A stretch of 64,000 bases of DNA from Symbiodinium natans (Eukaryota > Sar > Dinophyceae > Suessiales > Symbiodiniaceae): contig CAJNDS010002478.1 in assembly GCA_905221605.1 (NCBI GenBank), forward strand, positions 1-64,000, in the 5' to 3' direction. Each line of letters opens with the position of its first letter. Positions within the stretch are counted from its first letter, which is position 1. Of this stretch, positions 45,501 through 56,859 are shown piece after piece. The position numbers and the translations under genes were made by a program. The notes beneath the pieces were generated by a model. The model had not been told where the DNA came from and did not search any database. It saw nothing but the letters and a program-made list of their open reading frames with translations.

Positions 45501-47180
45501 CAGACCAAGCCCAAGGATGAGGGGGAGTCTTTAACGGATCATGAGACCCCCCAATGCAACCCTCCGACCCCTATAACATAGCCACTATCCTCTCACTTGA
45601 CACTCTCCCTCCATTGAAAACATGAAGAACCCATAGTGCCCTTACACTTGGCGCCTATACTGACGCACATCATCCACACTATAACCCCCTAGAGTAGAGA
45701 TTGCTGCTGGCTTTCATCCCCAGGGCAATTGCCTCTCGCAGCTGGCACTCCGGAGCTGCCACGCGTGCTCGCCTTTCTTCCTGCAGCAGTCCTCTACGAT
45801 CCTCTACGCCTTGACCTAGGGACCTAGGGGCCTGCTCGGCACGAAGCAATGTGGCCAGAGCAGCAAAAACAAAGTTCTGTTTGGTCGTGTTTGGTCGGAG
45901 CTGCAACAGACACGCAATGGGCACACGCTTTGTAGTCAAAATCCACGTCTGTTGTCTGTTGGGGCCGCAGGACCCCCCACTTCCAAAAACAATGATGGGT
46001 TTGTGGAAAGGGTTCAAAGGCTTTCTGCAGCAATTCCTCTTGATCGCATATGTTCTTGAACGCAGGCTGGTTGGACCCACGGGCATGCGCGGCATGATCA
46101 CTACGGCAACGACTGCTTGTGAGCTTCCTGGCGTGGCTCTTTTCATTCACGTTTCATTCCCTCCAAACGACAAACAAAAGAAATGCGTGCATCTGGTTAA
46201 AAGTGCAGAGTGCAGAAACGATCTCGATAAAAAAAAATCAACGGTCTTTTTGTCCTTTCCCGCGCTTCCCTGGGAGTGGGGCTGTGGCCCAAAGCAAGCG
46301 CTCTCCTAAGCCCAGCGAGAGCCGACGGGCGAAGAATCTGATAAAAACCCTCCTTGCTCTGAGCGTTGGAAATTCAAAGAGCTGACACGCCCAGGCCTTT
46401 CCAGGACACGTCGAGACCGAAGCATCTAAGAAGTGCCGGGCCCCAACTTTCGATCGCTGGACGCAGAATATGCTCTTCACAAAGACATGGGGGCGACTGT
46501 AAGGGCAATCGTTTGTTTGTGACTTTGGCCCTGAAGACGGGTGTACGACTACATACGACTGCTAGGGCTAGGGTGATCTCCCAAAGTCACGTGAAAGCGG
46601 ACACTCCACATAGCACGTGGGGGGAGGCATGGCAGGACATGCTTCAAGTAACTGCAGCTCCATAAACAAAACCTATCAAACTGCTAGCCGCTGATGAAAC
46701 TCTCGGGGCCTCTGCCTTCTTTGCCATGACGGCGGCTTTGAGAATGTACCTGTACTTGGCCTGCGACATGATGTTGGTTGCACATGGGACAGGTTGCACA
46801 CTAGCAATATGTAGTTATACCAAAACCATCATGCGCCACCACTTCTCCACCAATGCTATAACCAAGCGTTATGTTAAGATTGTGGTATGCTGGTGTCCGA
46901 ATTTGCACATTGCAAGCTTGTTGCACATATCTTATGTGCCTTCCTCCAATCCAAGGTGCCCCGTTGCTGGAAGTGAACTCAACGCACCGAGATGCAGGAT
47001 ACTGAAACTTCCCGGTGGAAAGTCCTGACAGTCTCGGTACAAAGACTCCTCTTCGTCACCTGGATTACCCCCCCCACCTAACCGGCGCTGAAACTTGACC
47101 ATACCTGGAAAGTCGCGCTATCCCCGCCCCGTCAAAGCGGAACACTGAAAAAGGCCTACCATGCCTGTTTCCTTCACGAC
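42541..47180. other. No gene identified; a few exon-like pieces
   Basis: A minus-strand stretch at 44384-44258 (FAPAPVRKASSSGSYAKFKK, then SDTLFEAYKEQ) has a CAG acceptor and a possible CAG|GAG donor. Another near 45770-45700 (EERRARVAAPECQLREAIAL) follows a CTGCTGCAG acceptor. Neither resembles a family I know. They could be downstream exons of the J-domain gene or belong to another gene. A G-rich run lies at 44808-44880. Confidence 0.4.
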
Positions 47181-47219
47181 CTGCTGAGACTCTATCTGAT
47201 TCCTAGAACTCTCGACATC
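47181..47219 (-). CDS. Candidate 39-base exon, unassigned
   Basis: Bounded by CCTTCAG| and CAG|GTCGTG, phase 0 at both ends, reading DVESSRNQIESQQ. It lies 0.5 kb downstream of the J-domain exons on the same strand and may belong to that gene. It is too short to identify by content. Confidence 0.4.
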
Positions 47220-47689
47220 CTGAAGGCTGGAAGAAGGCGTAAGTGCGCAACGCGACAAGAGAAGCCTTGAACCTTCACAACTCCGTGCCCGCCCCAACCT
47301 TGTCAGCTTCGCAAGCACGTGCCTGCCGAGGGGGGCGATGGAGGTCACTATTTTGCTGCCGGTTCAGAAGAACGACGCTCGGGGAATACGAAACAAATAA
47401 CTTGACAGTGCAAATGTTGGGCGGAAGGGCTGGTCTACGGCCGTGGACTCGTGGCAGGACAAGGTGTGCACTAGAAGCCACTGCCAACCTAGTCGGCCCT
47501 TACAATGTGGATTGGGCCCTTTCATGTTTGAGGTCTTGAACTGCAGTTGAACTTCGCTGCGGCAAGCCAAGCCCCCTGAAGCAGCAATCAGACCAGGGCA
47601 ACCACCTAGCTTTACAGCGGCGCGTGTTCGCCAGCATCCTAAGTCGCTAGTGGGCTGAGAACTCAAGCAAGGTTTAAGATTTGGGGATC

Positions 47690-48765
47690 ATGTTGAACTC
47701 TGTTGGCCTCCGCTTCCGGGAGCAGCTGCTCGTAAGCCTGCACTTGATGGTATGCGCAGGCAAGGCCTGAAGCGCTACCTTCCCCCCCCCAACAGGTTGC
47801 CGTGGTCACTTCTGTCAAACACCTGGCCGAGAACGGGCCTGGACCAGCTTTTTGAAGTGCTCTGCAGCTTCGACCTTGCCGAACTCAGGCCCACAGATGC
47901 CGCGCATGTATAACATGCAAAAACCCCGTTCCTGCCCCCTACATCAGCCCTACATACGATCAAGAACAATCTACTGCTTCATTCTGGCAGGGTCGAAACC
48001 ATTCATGTCACCGCACTCGTCTTCGTAGGAGCCCGTAGTGAACGCATCGCGCTTGTTGGCGACCGTTTGTTTGGGAATGCTTGTTATTTCCGGGGCGAGA
48101 ATGCTTGTAGGTGAATGCTTGTTGGCGAGGGGTTTGTGCCGTGTGCTTGTTGGTGAATGCTTGCTTGATGGGGCATGTTTGGGAATGCTTGTTAGGGAAG
48201 GTGAATGCTGGCGAGAGTGCTTGTTGAGACTCATGTTTGCTGGGGAATGCATTGGGAAACGCGTGTTGGGAAGTGCGTGCTGGGGAATGCTTGTTGCGAA
48301 AAGCTTTGGAATGAAATACAAATCCCGACAGCAAAAGCTTGAACTCTTCGCAACATGCCATGATGCTGTAGATCCGGGGGCGCTTAGGTCTCACTCATGC
48401 CCTTGGTCGCGATGCTACATGTGCTGGTACCAAGCCTGGTTGTTCAGGCACTTGTCGGGATGGCACTTGAGGGCTTCCTCCACGATGAGAAAAGTGACGG
48501 AGCAGCAAAAAACCAACGCTTATGCATCCCCAACTCAGTTTACCAAGGTAGAAAAAGCTGTGCAAGCCCATGTGCTGGTACACAGATTGCTTTCATGCCG
48601 AGGACAAAATGGGGATACTCAGGCCGCTGCCGATCGTAGTTCTGCTTTTGCTCTACGCTCCGGCAAATCGTAGTAATAGTGGCACCCTTCAACCTTGAAG
48701 TCACTGTCCTTGCGGTACGCCTTCTTGACTTCATCCGGCGTTGCTTGGCGCGAGACCTTCAGGCT
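47690..48765 (-). CDS. J-domain (DnaJ/Hsp40-like) protein, four small exons
   Basis: J domains stimulate the ATPase of Hsp70 chaperones through the HPD loop. Exons: 48765-48709 (SLKVSRQATPDEVKKAYRK, helices I-II); 48477-48436 (EALKCHPDKCLNNQ, containing the HPD motif); 47874-47839 (VEAAEHFKKLVQ, helix III); and 47737 to about 47700 (AYEQLL, end of helix III). All junctions are phase 0, and joined in order they give a complete J domain. Donors are GA (after 48709), GC (after 48436) and GC (after 47839). The first exon is preceded by GACAGCCAG, so an upstream exon carrying the start is expected. The end of the last exon is uncertain. Intron 2 holds the minisatellite of the segmental duplication. 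Confidence 0.85.
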
Positions 48766-49127
48766 CTGGCTGTCAATAGGATCTTTAGACTTCTATTCTG
48801 CAAGGTTTATCGAGCTTTGAACAACAGCAAGAACAGGAAAGCATCACATGTCACTGCTTGGTGACGATCTGAGGAAGTCACGCCGAGGATGACGTGAGGG
48901 TTGGCACCCATGGTCGGAGGCAGCTGCAGGCCGTGTTGGCGGGAGTTGGCGGTGTTTGTTTCACAAGGCCTCTGTAGGCTGCTGCAAAGCTTTCAGTTCT
49001 TGAACTCAGAGCGGTCCCAAAACTCGGCTCTGCCTACATCCGGATGTCGGGGGGAGGGTTTCGGTTTCGGGTTTCGGGATCCGCACAGCACCTGGCCCTT
49101 GAGCCAAGCAGACTCATCAGTTCAGAT
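47949..49127. repeat. Segmental duplication, copy 2
   Basis: Parallel to 41733-42540 at high similarity. This copy includes the first two J-domain exons in an extra block at about 48395-48765. Confidence 0.88.
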
Positions 49128-50712
49128 GGCATGGAATTGTCACGCATCCTTGTGCTTTGAGTCGAATTTTGTTTGAACGCACACCGGACATCCCGAATCT
49201 ACGATAGAAGCCTTGGCATGGTTGCTCAACTTCCTCTGACTCAGAATAAATTAGGAACAACAAGGACAACATTTTTGCTGCGAGGGGTTGACAAGGGAAG
49301 CAAGTCCTCAAGAAGCTGTTTTGGAGCTGTTAAAGGCAAGTCCCAGAGGCCATGAGCAACAGCCACACAATGCTGAGAATGGCAGGAAAAAGTCGGGCCT
49401 GCAATGAACACAACCCACTTGGGTGATCTGTAGGACTGTGGCCTAGTTTACGCGGCAAACATACTTAGTACGCGGGTGGTACCACAAATGGTGAGCACTG
49501 GGAAATAGAGCGCGACACACATCACTGTCCAATACAGATCTGCCCTTTCACCGTTCACGAGCCTTGTTACACCTTTGCGAAGAACGAAGTTCTATGGTGA
49601 TGGCCCTGCTGCAACATATCATAGCCTTTTGGTGTGGCTTTGAAGGAGGCTCCTACTTTAACTCCCGAGAAGCCCACGCCGAGGCCAGGAGAGGCCGGAT
49701 CACAGAACGCAGGGAGGTGTGCCACGCATTCGTGACGCTCGCTTGGAGCGCTCAAGCAATGCCGTTCAGGGTCACGGGGCTCAGGTGCTGGGCCTTCTCG
49801 GCTGTCACCGGAGCGTAGACTGAGTGCAGAGCACGCAGTCTTGCAGTGTTAGTTAATGTCTAGCGGAAAGGGATCTTTTTCATCAGTTGGGGCAAAAGAG
49901 CCCATGCACTCGCTCCGTACCCAGGAGACAGCAACCTCAAGAACCTTCGGTCCGACGCGTGAGGTTCGGGCACAAGGGGAGAGCTTTCCTACATGCAAGG
50001 GGCAGCTGCGGGCCGTAATTGCACAGGCCTGTGACTGAGCTGCGCTTCAGTGGCCTTGTGGCTGTCGTCATTTCTGGGCCCTCGTACTGCCATTACGGAC
50101 AACTGTACCGTCGAAGAGGGAGCGAGCAAGCGAGAGCTTGAGAGAGAGGGAGAGACGCAGAGACAGGATGGATAGGAACACCATCGCTGAAAAGTCAGAC
50201 GTTTGCCAAAACTCCCTCTGAAGGGCTGCAACCTTGGCGCTCTTTTCGCTGGAGCTGTCGCTGGCTCGAAGAGACTTACTGTCTTACTGTCCGACTAACT
50301 CCCTAAAGCCTAAACCCTAAGGAGAGGAGCTGTCCCAAAGCGCTTTGCAAAGCACTGCTGCGGCCGCCCATGGCTCGAAGACGATTCCAACTGCCGCGCG
50401 GCACTACACGGGCTTTGAGCCCAGCTTGGCCAAAGAAACTTTTCCAGGAGGTTTGAGGGATTTGGGAATTGTTGTGCAGGGTTGGCAGCGTGGGGGGGCG
50501 GCTTAGGGGTGTTAGCGAGGTGCTGATGGCTTTGGGTTTCCAACCTGTAGCCCCGGAATGGCGTAATTCCAGGGTTAACCCTGAAGCCCCAACCTAAACC
50601 CTCAAATGCCAGGCTGGAACTCCTGCACAAAACTGAGCCTGAAGACCGAGATCCCGAAAGCCCCAAGCCCAAGCCTGGGCATTCTTACTGGTGCTGAAAG
50701 GATCTGAAAGGT
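49128..50712. other. No gene recognised
   Basis: No conserved frame. It probably contains the 3' end of the receptor-like gene and intergenic sequence. CCTAAACCCTAA occurs near 50310. Confidence 0.4.
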
Positions 50713-52639
50713 CTACTGAGCCAGCAGTGAAAGAACCCCCGTCCCCCCACCATGAATGTTTTCTGCGATACTACCAAACAAAAGGGAATCTACTGCAGTG
50801 TCCGTTGTCTCTTCCCTTAGTTCCTTCATTTTTGCTGTTTTCGAGCTGCTGGGCTTGGGAACCCCGCTTTCCGTCTGGCTGAATTCTAATCGATAAAAAA
50901 TTGCCTTGTGCTCTGTGCGAAGACCTGTACACTCCGTGACTGAGCCATCAACTAACTCGACTTGAAAACGCAGAGGCTTGACCAGCTTCAAGCTTGGATG
51001 GGGAAGAGGATGAAGAGGATGAAGAGGTCTGTGCTGCGGGCTGAAATCGACGCCGGGGGCTAGTCGTGCTTGGCTGCGACTGACATGCTTGCAAGGGCAT
51101 GGACTGCGCTTGGGGCACTGGAAGCGTGGCCTGCGGCTGCGGCGACGGCTGCGGCGACGGCTGCGGCGGGCCGAGGGGGGAGGGGAGGGGGGGGGGCCGG
51201 GGGGCGGGTGGGCAAGGCTTCCTTTTGATGTCGCATCCGCCCCCTTGCAGCAGTTCCCTTGAACAAGGGCAGCAATCCCAAAGACCAAGGCACCAAATAA
51301 TATGATGACGAAAGCGTCAATCAATGCCCCCGCCACGTCTGGCCAGTCAAGCCGTTTCTGAGATTCTTCTTGAACGCTGCACTTGCTTACGAAACTGCCT
51401 ATCAAGGAAGTCCTATGTTGGATTTCTGCTTTGGCAGCCAGCCCTTCTTCCAGCACACTCGTCAATGCCCATGACAGGCCATGCACTAATGAAGGGGCAA
51501 CAGGAAACCCGACAGCAAAAGTCAGCAATACCTCTTCAGAGGGGACCTTTCTGATCCTGCAGTCGTAGTCCACTGGCCGCCCTGCCCCGGCAAATTCCCC
51601 AGCATGCATTCTGTCAATGGCCTTCTGGTACATGATGGCAGCACTACAGTTTGCATCGTGCAGCCTTTGGGGGATGTCTCCACTGTTCTTCACTGCTTCC
51701 CAAGTCACGTTCTCAAGGACCGTGTAATACGAGTGGTTAAAGTGGGACCATGCCTCCTGATCAACGCAAATGGACATGTCCTTGGCGTCCTCCAACCGCT
51801 GAAGACTGGTAACCTGCTTGCGCTCTGAAGCCAAGATGTCTGTCAAGTTCGCCTGGGATCGCTTGAGAGGCCCTAGGGGGCAACTCCTGCTTAAATAACT
51901 GAGGTGTACTTTACATCTTAACAAGAAGCGTTCTCAATGTACCCTTGTCGCCGTGTAGGTAGTACTCAGCACAAGCATGGCCCAAGCAAAGCCGAAACCT
52001 ACGATCTTGCATGAGGCGGTGCTGGAGTTTGCAAAGGACTTTGCACACCCCATACGGTCCCACAGGTCGTGTGCCTTTTGCGAAGCCAGACTGGTGGTGG
52101 TGTTCTGGTGAGCGGGCGCAGGAGGGGTCCCATTTCCCCGCTCGTTGCTCTGCTTCTTGGGGTCCTCGAAGTGGAGCCCGACCAGAAAGCACAAAGCAGA
52201 AAGCAGCATAAAGATCCCAATGGCCACCCAGGCCCCAAGCGTGAAGGGTTTGAAGGGCCTCCCCATGATTGGAATAAGATCCAACTCCGTCCTCGGCTTC
52301 GCAGGTTGCACCAGGTAGAACATGTCGAAGCGCACGGGAGGCAGGAACTGAGCGATGGCACTTCGGCCCGGCGTGATCCACAAGTCTGCGATGCAGAGGT
52401 CGAAGTTCCCCACCGCGACATCATGGACACAGTTGCTGTAGCCAGAGTGGCAAACAAAGCGTCCCGCCTCATCTTTGGAACAGTTGGGGCCCGTGGATGC
52501 CGGCGTCTCCCAGTAGGATTGGTCGGTGGTGGGAGTCCAGATGGGGATTGACACGTTCCTCTGTGACTTAAGCGCTCTTTCGGAGGAGTTGAGGAAACTG
52601 AACTTGGTGAAGGCCTTGTCAACAAGCTCTCGCAGCATC
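50713..52639 (-). CDS. Ionotropic glutamate receptor-like membrane protein, ligand-binding and membrane exons
   Basis: Two exons, 52639-51952 and 51852-50716, joined in phase 0 across a 99-bp intron with a GC donor and AG acceptor. The first has the end of the S1 ligand-binding lobe (NCVHDVAVGNFDLCIADLWI, PPVRFDMFYLV), membrane span M1 (VAIGIFMLLSALCFLVGLHF) and an M3-like span (VGFGFAWAMLVLSTTYT). The second begins ANLTDIL, completing the SYTANL-like signature. It has the S2 lobe (LLTFAVGFPVAPSLVHGLSW), M4 (DAFVIILFGALVFGIAALV), a Pro/Arg-rich linker over a G-rich run, and a 120-residue tail. The M1-M3 linker is about 50 residues, polar, with no hydrophobic pore loop. The class is common in dinoflagellates as I recall. 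Whether it conducts ions is unknown. Confidence 0.83.
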
Positions 52640-53363
52640 CTGGGCTGTTCTCCCGTTCTCAACATATAAAAACGACAACCAGATCCACCGAAACCCGCAG
52701 AAGAGAGTCCCTTTTGAAAAAGTGGATTTGGGAGCACTCCAAAAAAATAACAAGGTTGGATCAGGGTTTAGAGTTTAGGCTTCTGGGTTGTCTACAAGGC
52801 GACCGAACTTCTGTTCTAGAGCTCAGCCCAGCAGCTCGTTTGGGTAGTTTTTCCTGGGGTCAACGGCAGCTTGCACTTCGAGGTTGGCCATCCATTTCTC
52901 GAAGCGGGTCTCCTTGAAGGCTCTTTAAGCTCTGTGGGGGCTCAGTTCTCAGATGGAGGGTTTCAGCATCTTGGAGGTTAACCCGAAATCAGGCAGGCAC
53001 CTGCGAAGCTGTTCGAAGGATTTATGGGTTGTAGGCTGGCAGGTATTCCCTAAAGGCTCAAGTGAATCAAAAGACAAGGACAGCACCCATTCAGATGACA
53101 TTTACAGTCATGATATGCATTATCAAAAGATATTATCAGCTCAGCATCCACATGTCTTTTCTAAACCTATGAGTTCCTATGAGTTCTTTTAAGCCCGGCG
53201 TCGTCGTAGCTGCCCAAGGCCCCGCAGGTCTCATAACTGAACCTCACGCAGGGCTTTAGGGCGCGTGGCTTAGCAACATCTTCGTGGAGGTCATGGTTTA
53301 GGGTCTAGAATCTAGGGGTTGGGGTTGTTGGAAAAGCATACAGGTAGGGTCTGAATCCCGTCA

Positions 53364-53951
53364 CTCACCCCAACTCCTCACAGAAGATGGCTACACGCAG
53401 CCCAGACACAAAAACCCGAACCTGAGCCCCAAAACTACCGCAAAGACCCTACTTCACACGAAATCTGCAGGGAACATCACTGACGAGTCATTGACGTACA
53501 TGCTCTCATAGCGCGGCCGCTCACGACAATGCGGGGAAGCCCGCGAGCCCCGACGCCTAGGTTGCGGCTGGCAGCCGAAGTAGACAGCTACTTGCAGGCT
53601 TGTGCCATCATGCTGCTACCGAGCTGGAGCTGAAAACTGGAAGTTGCTCTGCTCTTTTCCCACTCGACCCCGCTTGAGCTTCCCTCAGAGCAACCCAGAC
53701 GCAGGTGAGCTTCCTTGCACCTTTGCTGGTTCACTTTGCAGGCCTCGATGTCCACCTGAACGCTCAGGTGCCATAAACTGCCTTCCTGCAAGCCACACAA
53801 CAGAACTAGAATAGGTTTCCAAGGGCAAGCTGGCCGCGTAACACCACCGCTGCTTGCAGGAAAAAGGATAACTGTCGCACTCTGCTGTGCCGTTCTCCCC
53901 TGTGTCGTTCTCCGCTGTGTCGATGTACACCTTGCAGCACATACCTACTTT
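53364..53951 (-). CDS. Receptor-like gene, Cys-rich N-terminal exons
   Basis: Exon about 53951-53838 (CCKVYIDTAENDTGENGTAE, then CDSYPFSCKQRWCY) joins in phase 0 to an exon starting at 53755 (VDIEACKVNQQRCKEAHLRL) across an 82-bp intron with a GC donor. The join creates WCYVD. A CDSYPFSC..RWCYVD pattern is a feature I know from the region before the ligand-binding lobe in dinoflagellate receptor-like proteins. A further likely exon ends at 53369 (GLRVAIFCEEL) at a clear GTGAGT donor and could be the first strand of lobe S1. The link to the exon starting at 52639 and the start codon upstream are not resolved. Confidence 0.6.
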
Positions 53952-54216
53952 CTGAGATCCAGCCATCAACGCAAACCTTGTGTGGAGACTGTTGGGCGAC
54001 ATGCTCTCTGGCCATCGGGCCGTTGGCAGTTTCCAAAACACCGTCCCCCTGTATACCCTCAAATTGAAAGATATCTATGGAAGCCACTATTACAAGGATC
54101 CCTGGGAGCATCCAGCCTGGCAGCCGAGCATGCCTTTCGACTCGTTGACGCCGTGCGACCTCAACACGCGGACCACCGCCTGATAGCCGTGGACGTTCCT
54201 CAGGCGCACTCGCCAA

Positions 54217-55815
54217 AAGCTCTGCAAAGCTGCGAAGCTTCTTGCTTTACCCCCAATCACAAGCTGCCGCCGAGGTTCTCAGAAGTCAAGCACGGGCACT
54301 CCGGGGCGCCCGGGTCGACCTCGGAAACCTCCCGGGTTTGGAGGTTGGGGCAAAAGGCCCGTGTTTCAAGGTTGAACAAAACTGGGGTTGAAGGGCTCAA
54401 GTTTAGCTATTTCAAGGATCCGAGGTTTGATCAGGCTGCGGCATTAGTGGCTCACCCTCCAACACGCCAAGAATGGCAGTTGTCCTTGGGCCAACCAGGG
54501 CATTGATACATTTGATACGTTAGTGACCCATGCCGCGGCCCCATTCAAACTACTAGCCGAAACAAATACCCGTGTGTGGGAGTCTTTAGACACACAGCTT
54601 GTTTAAGTGGTTCATGGCTGTGGGGGTTTTGTACAACTATGGGTTGAGACTCCGGGGGCTATGACGGAGGGTTGGGTCTTGGTAGGGTTAAAGGGGTGTC
54701 CTTGGGCATCACAAGGAAGCCAAAGAAAAGGCGCCTGGCGACTTTGTATAGGCTAAACTTCCACGGGTACCAGAGTTGAAGCTCTCTTCCGTCAAAACCC
54801 TCATCCCCCGACACCCTGAAACACGAAGAGCTCAAAACACTATGAGGCCCAACCCTTCGAAGCCGGCGCCGCTGTGGTGGAGGGCACGGGGATGCAGTTA
54901 GGGACCAGGACAGATTCCTGCCCCGAACCACCGCCGGGGCACCTTTAAGGCCAAGGAAGGCGCGGACTCCGCGGCTCCGACGACTCCCGCCAAAGCCCCG
55001 GGCAGCGAGACCCAGGAGAGACAAAGCAGCCTTGGCTTGGGGTTTCAGGGGTTAGGATGCTTTAAGGGTTGAGGATGGCTAGGTTTTTAGGGGTTTGGGG
55101 GTTTGGGCTTTAGGATGATTTGGGGTTTGCACTGTTTAGGGTTTTGGGCTTTGGGATGGTCTTCTCGGGTTTCAAGGTGTTTTGGGTTTGGGGGGTTTTG
55201 AGGGTTCTTGGCTTGAGGCTGGTTCAGGGGTTTAGGGGACTTACTGGAAAAGCTTGCACTTGGCTTGGGGCCGGTCTTCGAGCGACTGTTCAGAACTTTG
55301 CAACGGCATCCAAGTGACAGAGGGCACAATCAGTTTTAACTACCGTTTGGAACCCAAACACCAGACCTGAAAGATGCTCGAGAATAGGTTAAGGGTTTAA
55401 GCTTTTAAGATGAAAGAAGCCCAAAAGCGTACATGCCTTCATCGGCCGCCACATGCCCCCTCCTTCCGCAAAATCGAACTGCTGGAGCCAAATGCTTCTC
55501 GGCAAAAGCCTTGGAAATGTGCCGCTATGGCAAGCCCTGCATAAACAGTTTCACATGTCCAGAATCTCCCAACCTCACGACACGCTTGAAACAACTTCGG
55601 AGCCAAGGGTGTAGGGGCCCATCCAATTCTTGCTTCAGAGAGGCTAGTTGAATACATAGTTGCGTCCATTTTGCCTTAACTACCCTGTGTAACATGGATA
55701 TCTACTCTGCGAAAGGAGCATTTTTTTTGCGGGGCTTAGTAAGACTTCTTGAAGCAACTTCGACTGCCACTGCCTTTTCCTCTCTTCGGCTTGAGAGCAG
55801 AATGGAAAAAAAAGG
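54217..55815. other. No gene recognised; degenerate telomere-like tract
   Basis: 55025-55235 is a run of GGGTTTNGGG-like phrases. An open frame at 55433-55651 (or 55439-55669 on the minus strand) resembles nothing I know. Confidence 0.4.
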
Positions 55816-56400
55816 TCATATCTAAATCATTTACTTCCTCCTGCGGGAGGGGGCCCGGCCCCCCTTCCAGGATTTAAATGGGCCCCCCAATATTTAGATT
55901 ACTTAAATTATCTAAAGTCCCCGAGTTGAAATGATTTACATAATTTAAATATTTGGGGGGCCCCCAATATTTGTTTTTCTCATTTATCTCATCTCATTTA
56001 TTTACATTCAGGGAATTTCAATAATTTAAATAATTTAAATTATTTTAAATATTTGGGGGCCCCCAACAATAATTTAGATAATTTAAATCCCCCCCCCCCC
56101 ATGTGCGGCTTAAATAGGGTCTATTTGGAAGCTGGGGCTCGGGTTTCTTTCTACCTAATTAAAATAAAGAGAGACAGCTTCCAAATAAACGGTTTCTGTG
56201 AGGGGAAAGGCCGGGAAGTTAAATAATTTGAATAATTTCGGGCCTCCAATATTTAAATTATTTACATTTTTTAAATTCGGGTGGAACTTAAATAAACTAA
56301 ATAATGCAAATTGTTTAAATAACCTAAATAATTTATATAATTTAAATGATTTAAATAGTTTAAATAGTTCCCGAAAGCATCGCGAAGGGTTCTTCCGTGC
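55816..56400. repeat. AT-rich palindromic repeat family
   Basis: AATAATTTAAAT tracts with GGGGGCCCCC and CGGGCCTCCAATATTTAAAT punctuation, the same family as at window start and 61.8-62.8 kb. It includes 56107-56134, the reverse complement of 6356-6383. Confidence 0.85.
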
Positions 56401-56423
56401 GGAGCCCTCTGACCCAACAACAT

Positions 56424-56757
56424 AGAGTGAAGTACATAGAGTGAAGTGCATAGAGTGAAGCGCATAGAGCGAAGTGCATAGAGTGAAGTGCATAGAGTGA
56501 AGCGCACAGAGTGAAGTGCATAGAGTGAAGTGCATAGAGTCAAGTGCACAGAGTGAAGTGCATAGAGTGAAGCGCATAGAGTGAAGTGCATAGAGTGAAG
56601 TGCACAGAGTGAAGTGCATAGAGTGAAGTGCACAGAGTCAAGTGCATAGAGTGAAGTGCATAGAGTGAAGTGCATAGAGTGAAGTGCATAGAGTGAAGTG
56701 CATAGAGTGAAGTGCATAGAGTGAATTGCATAGAGTGAATTGCAATGAGTGAATTGC
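56424..56757. repeat. 14-bp satellite CATAGAGTGAAGTG
   Basis: About 24 tandem units with small variants (CACAGAGTCAAGTG, CATAGAGTGAATTG). Open frames (SLYALHSMHFTLCT-like) are a by-product. Confidence 0.95.
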
Positions 56758-56859
56758 CTAGACCTTCGTACCCAGTCCTAGATTTCTAAATTAAAATTAC
56801 TCTTTCTAAGGCGGCGGGCTGGGTTGACATCGCCAATCGGGATTGCAACCCTCTGCGGG

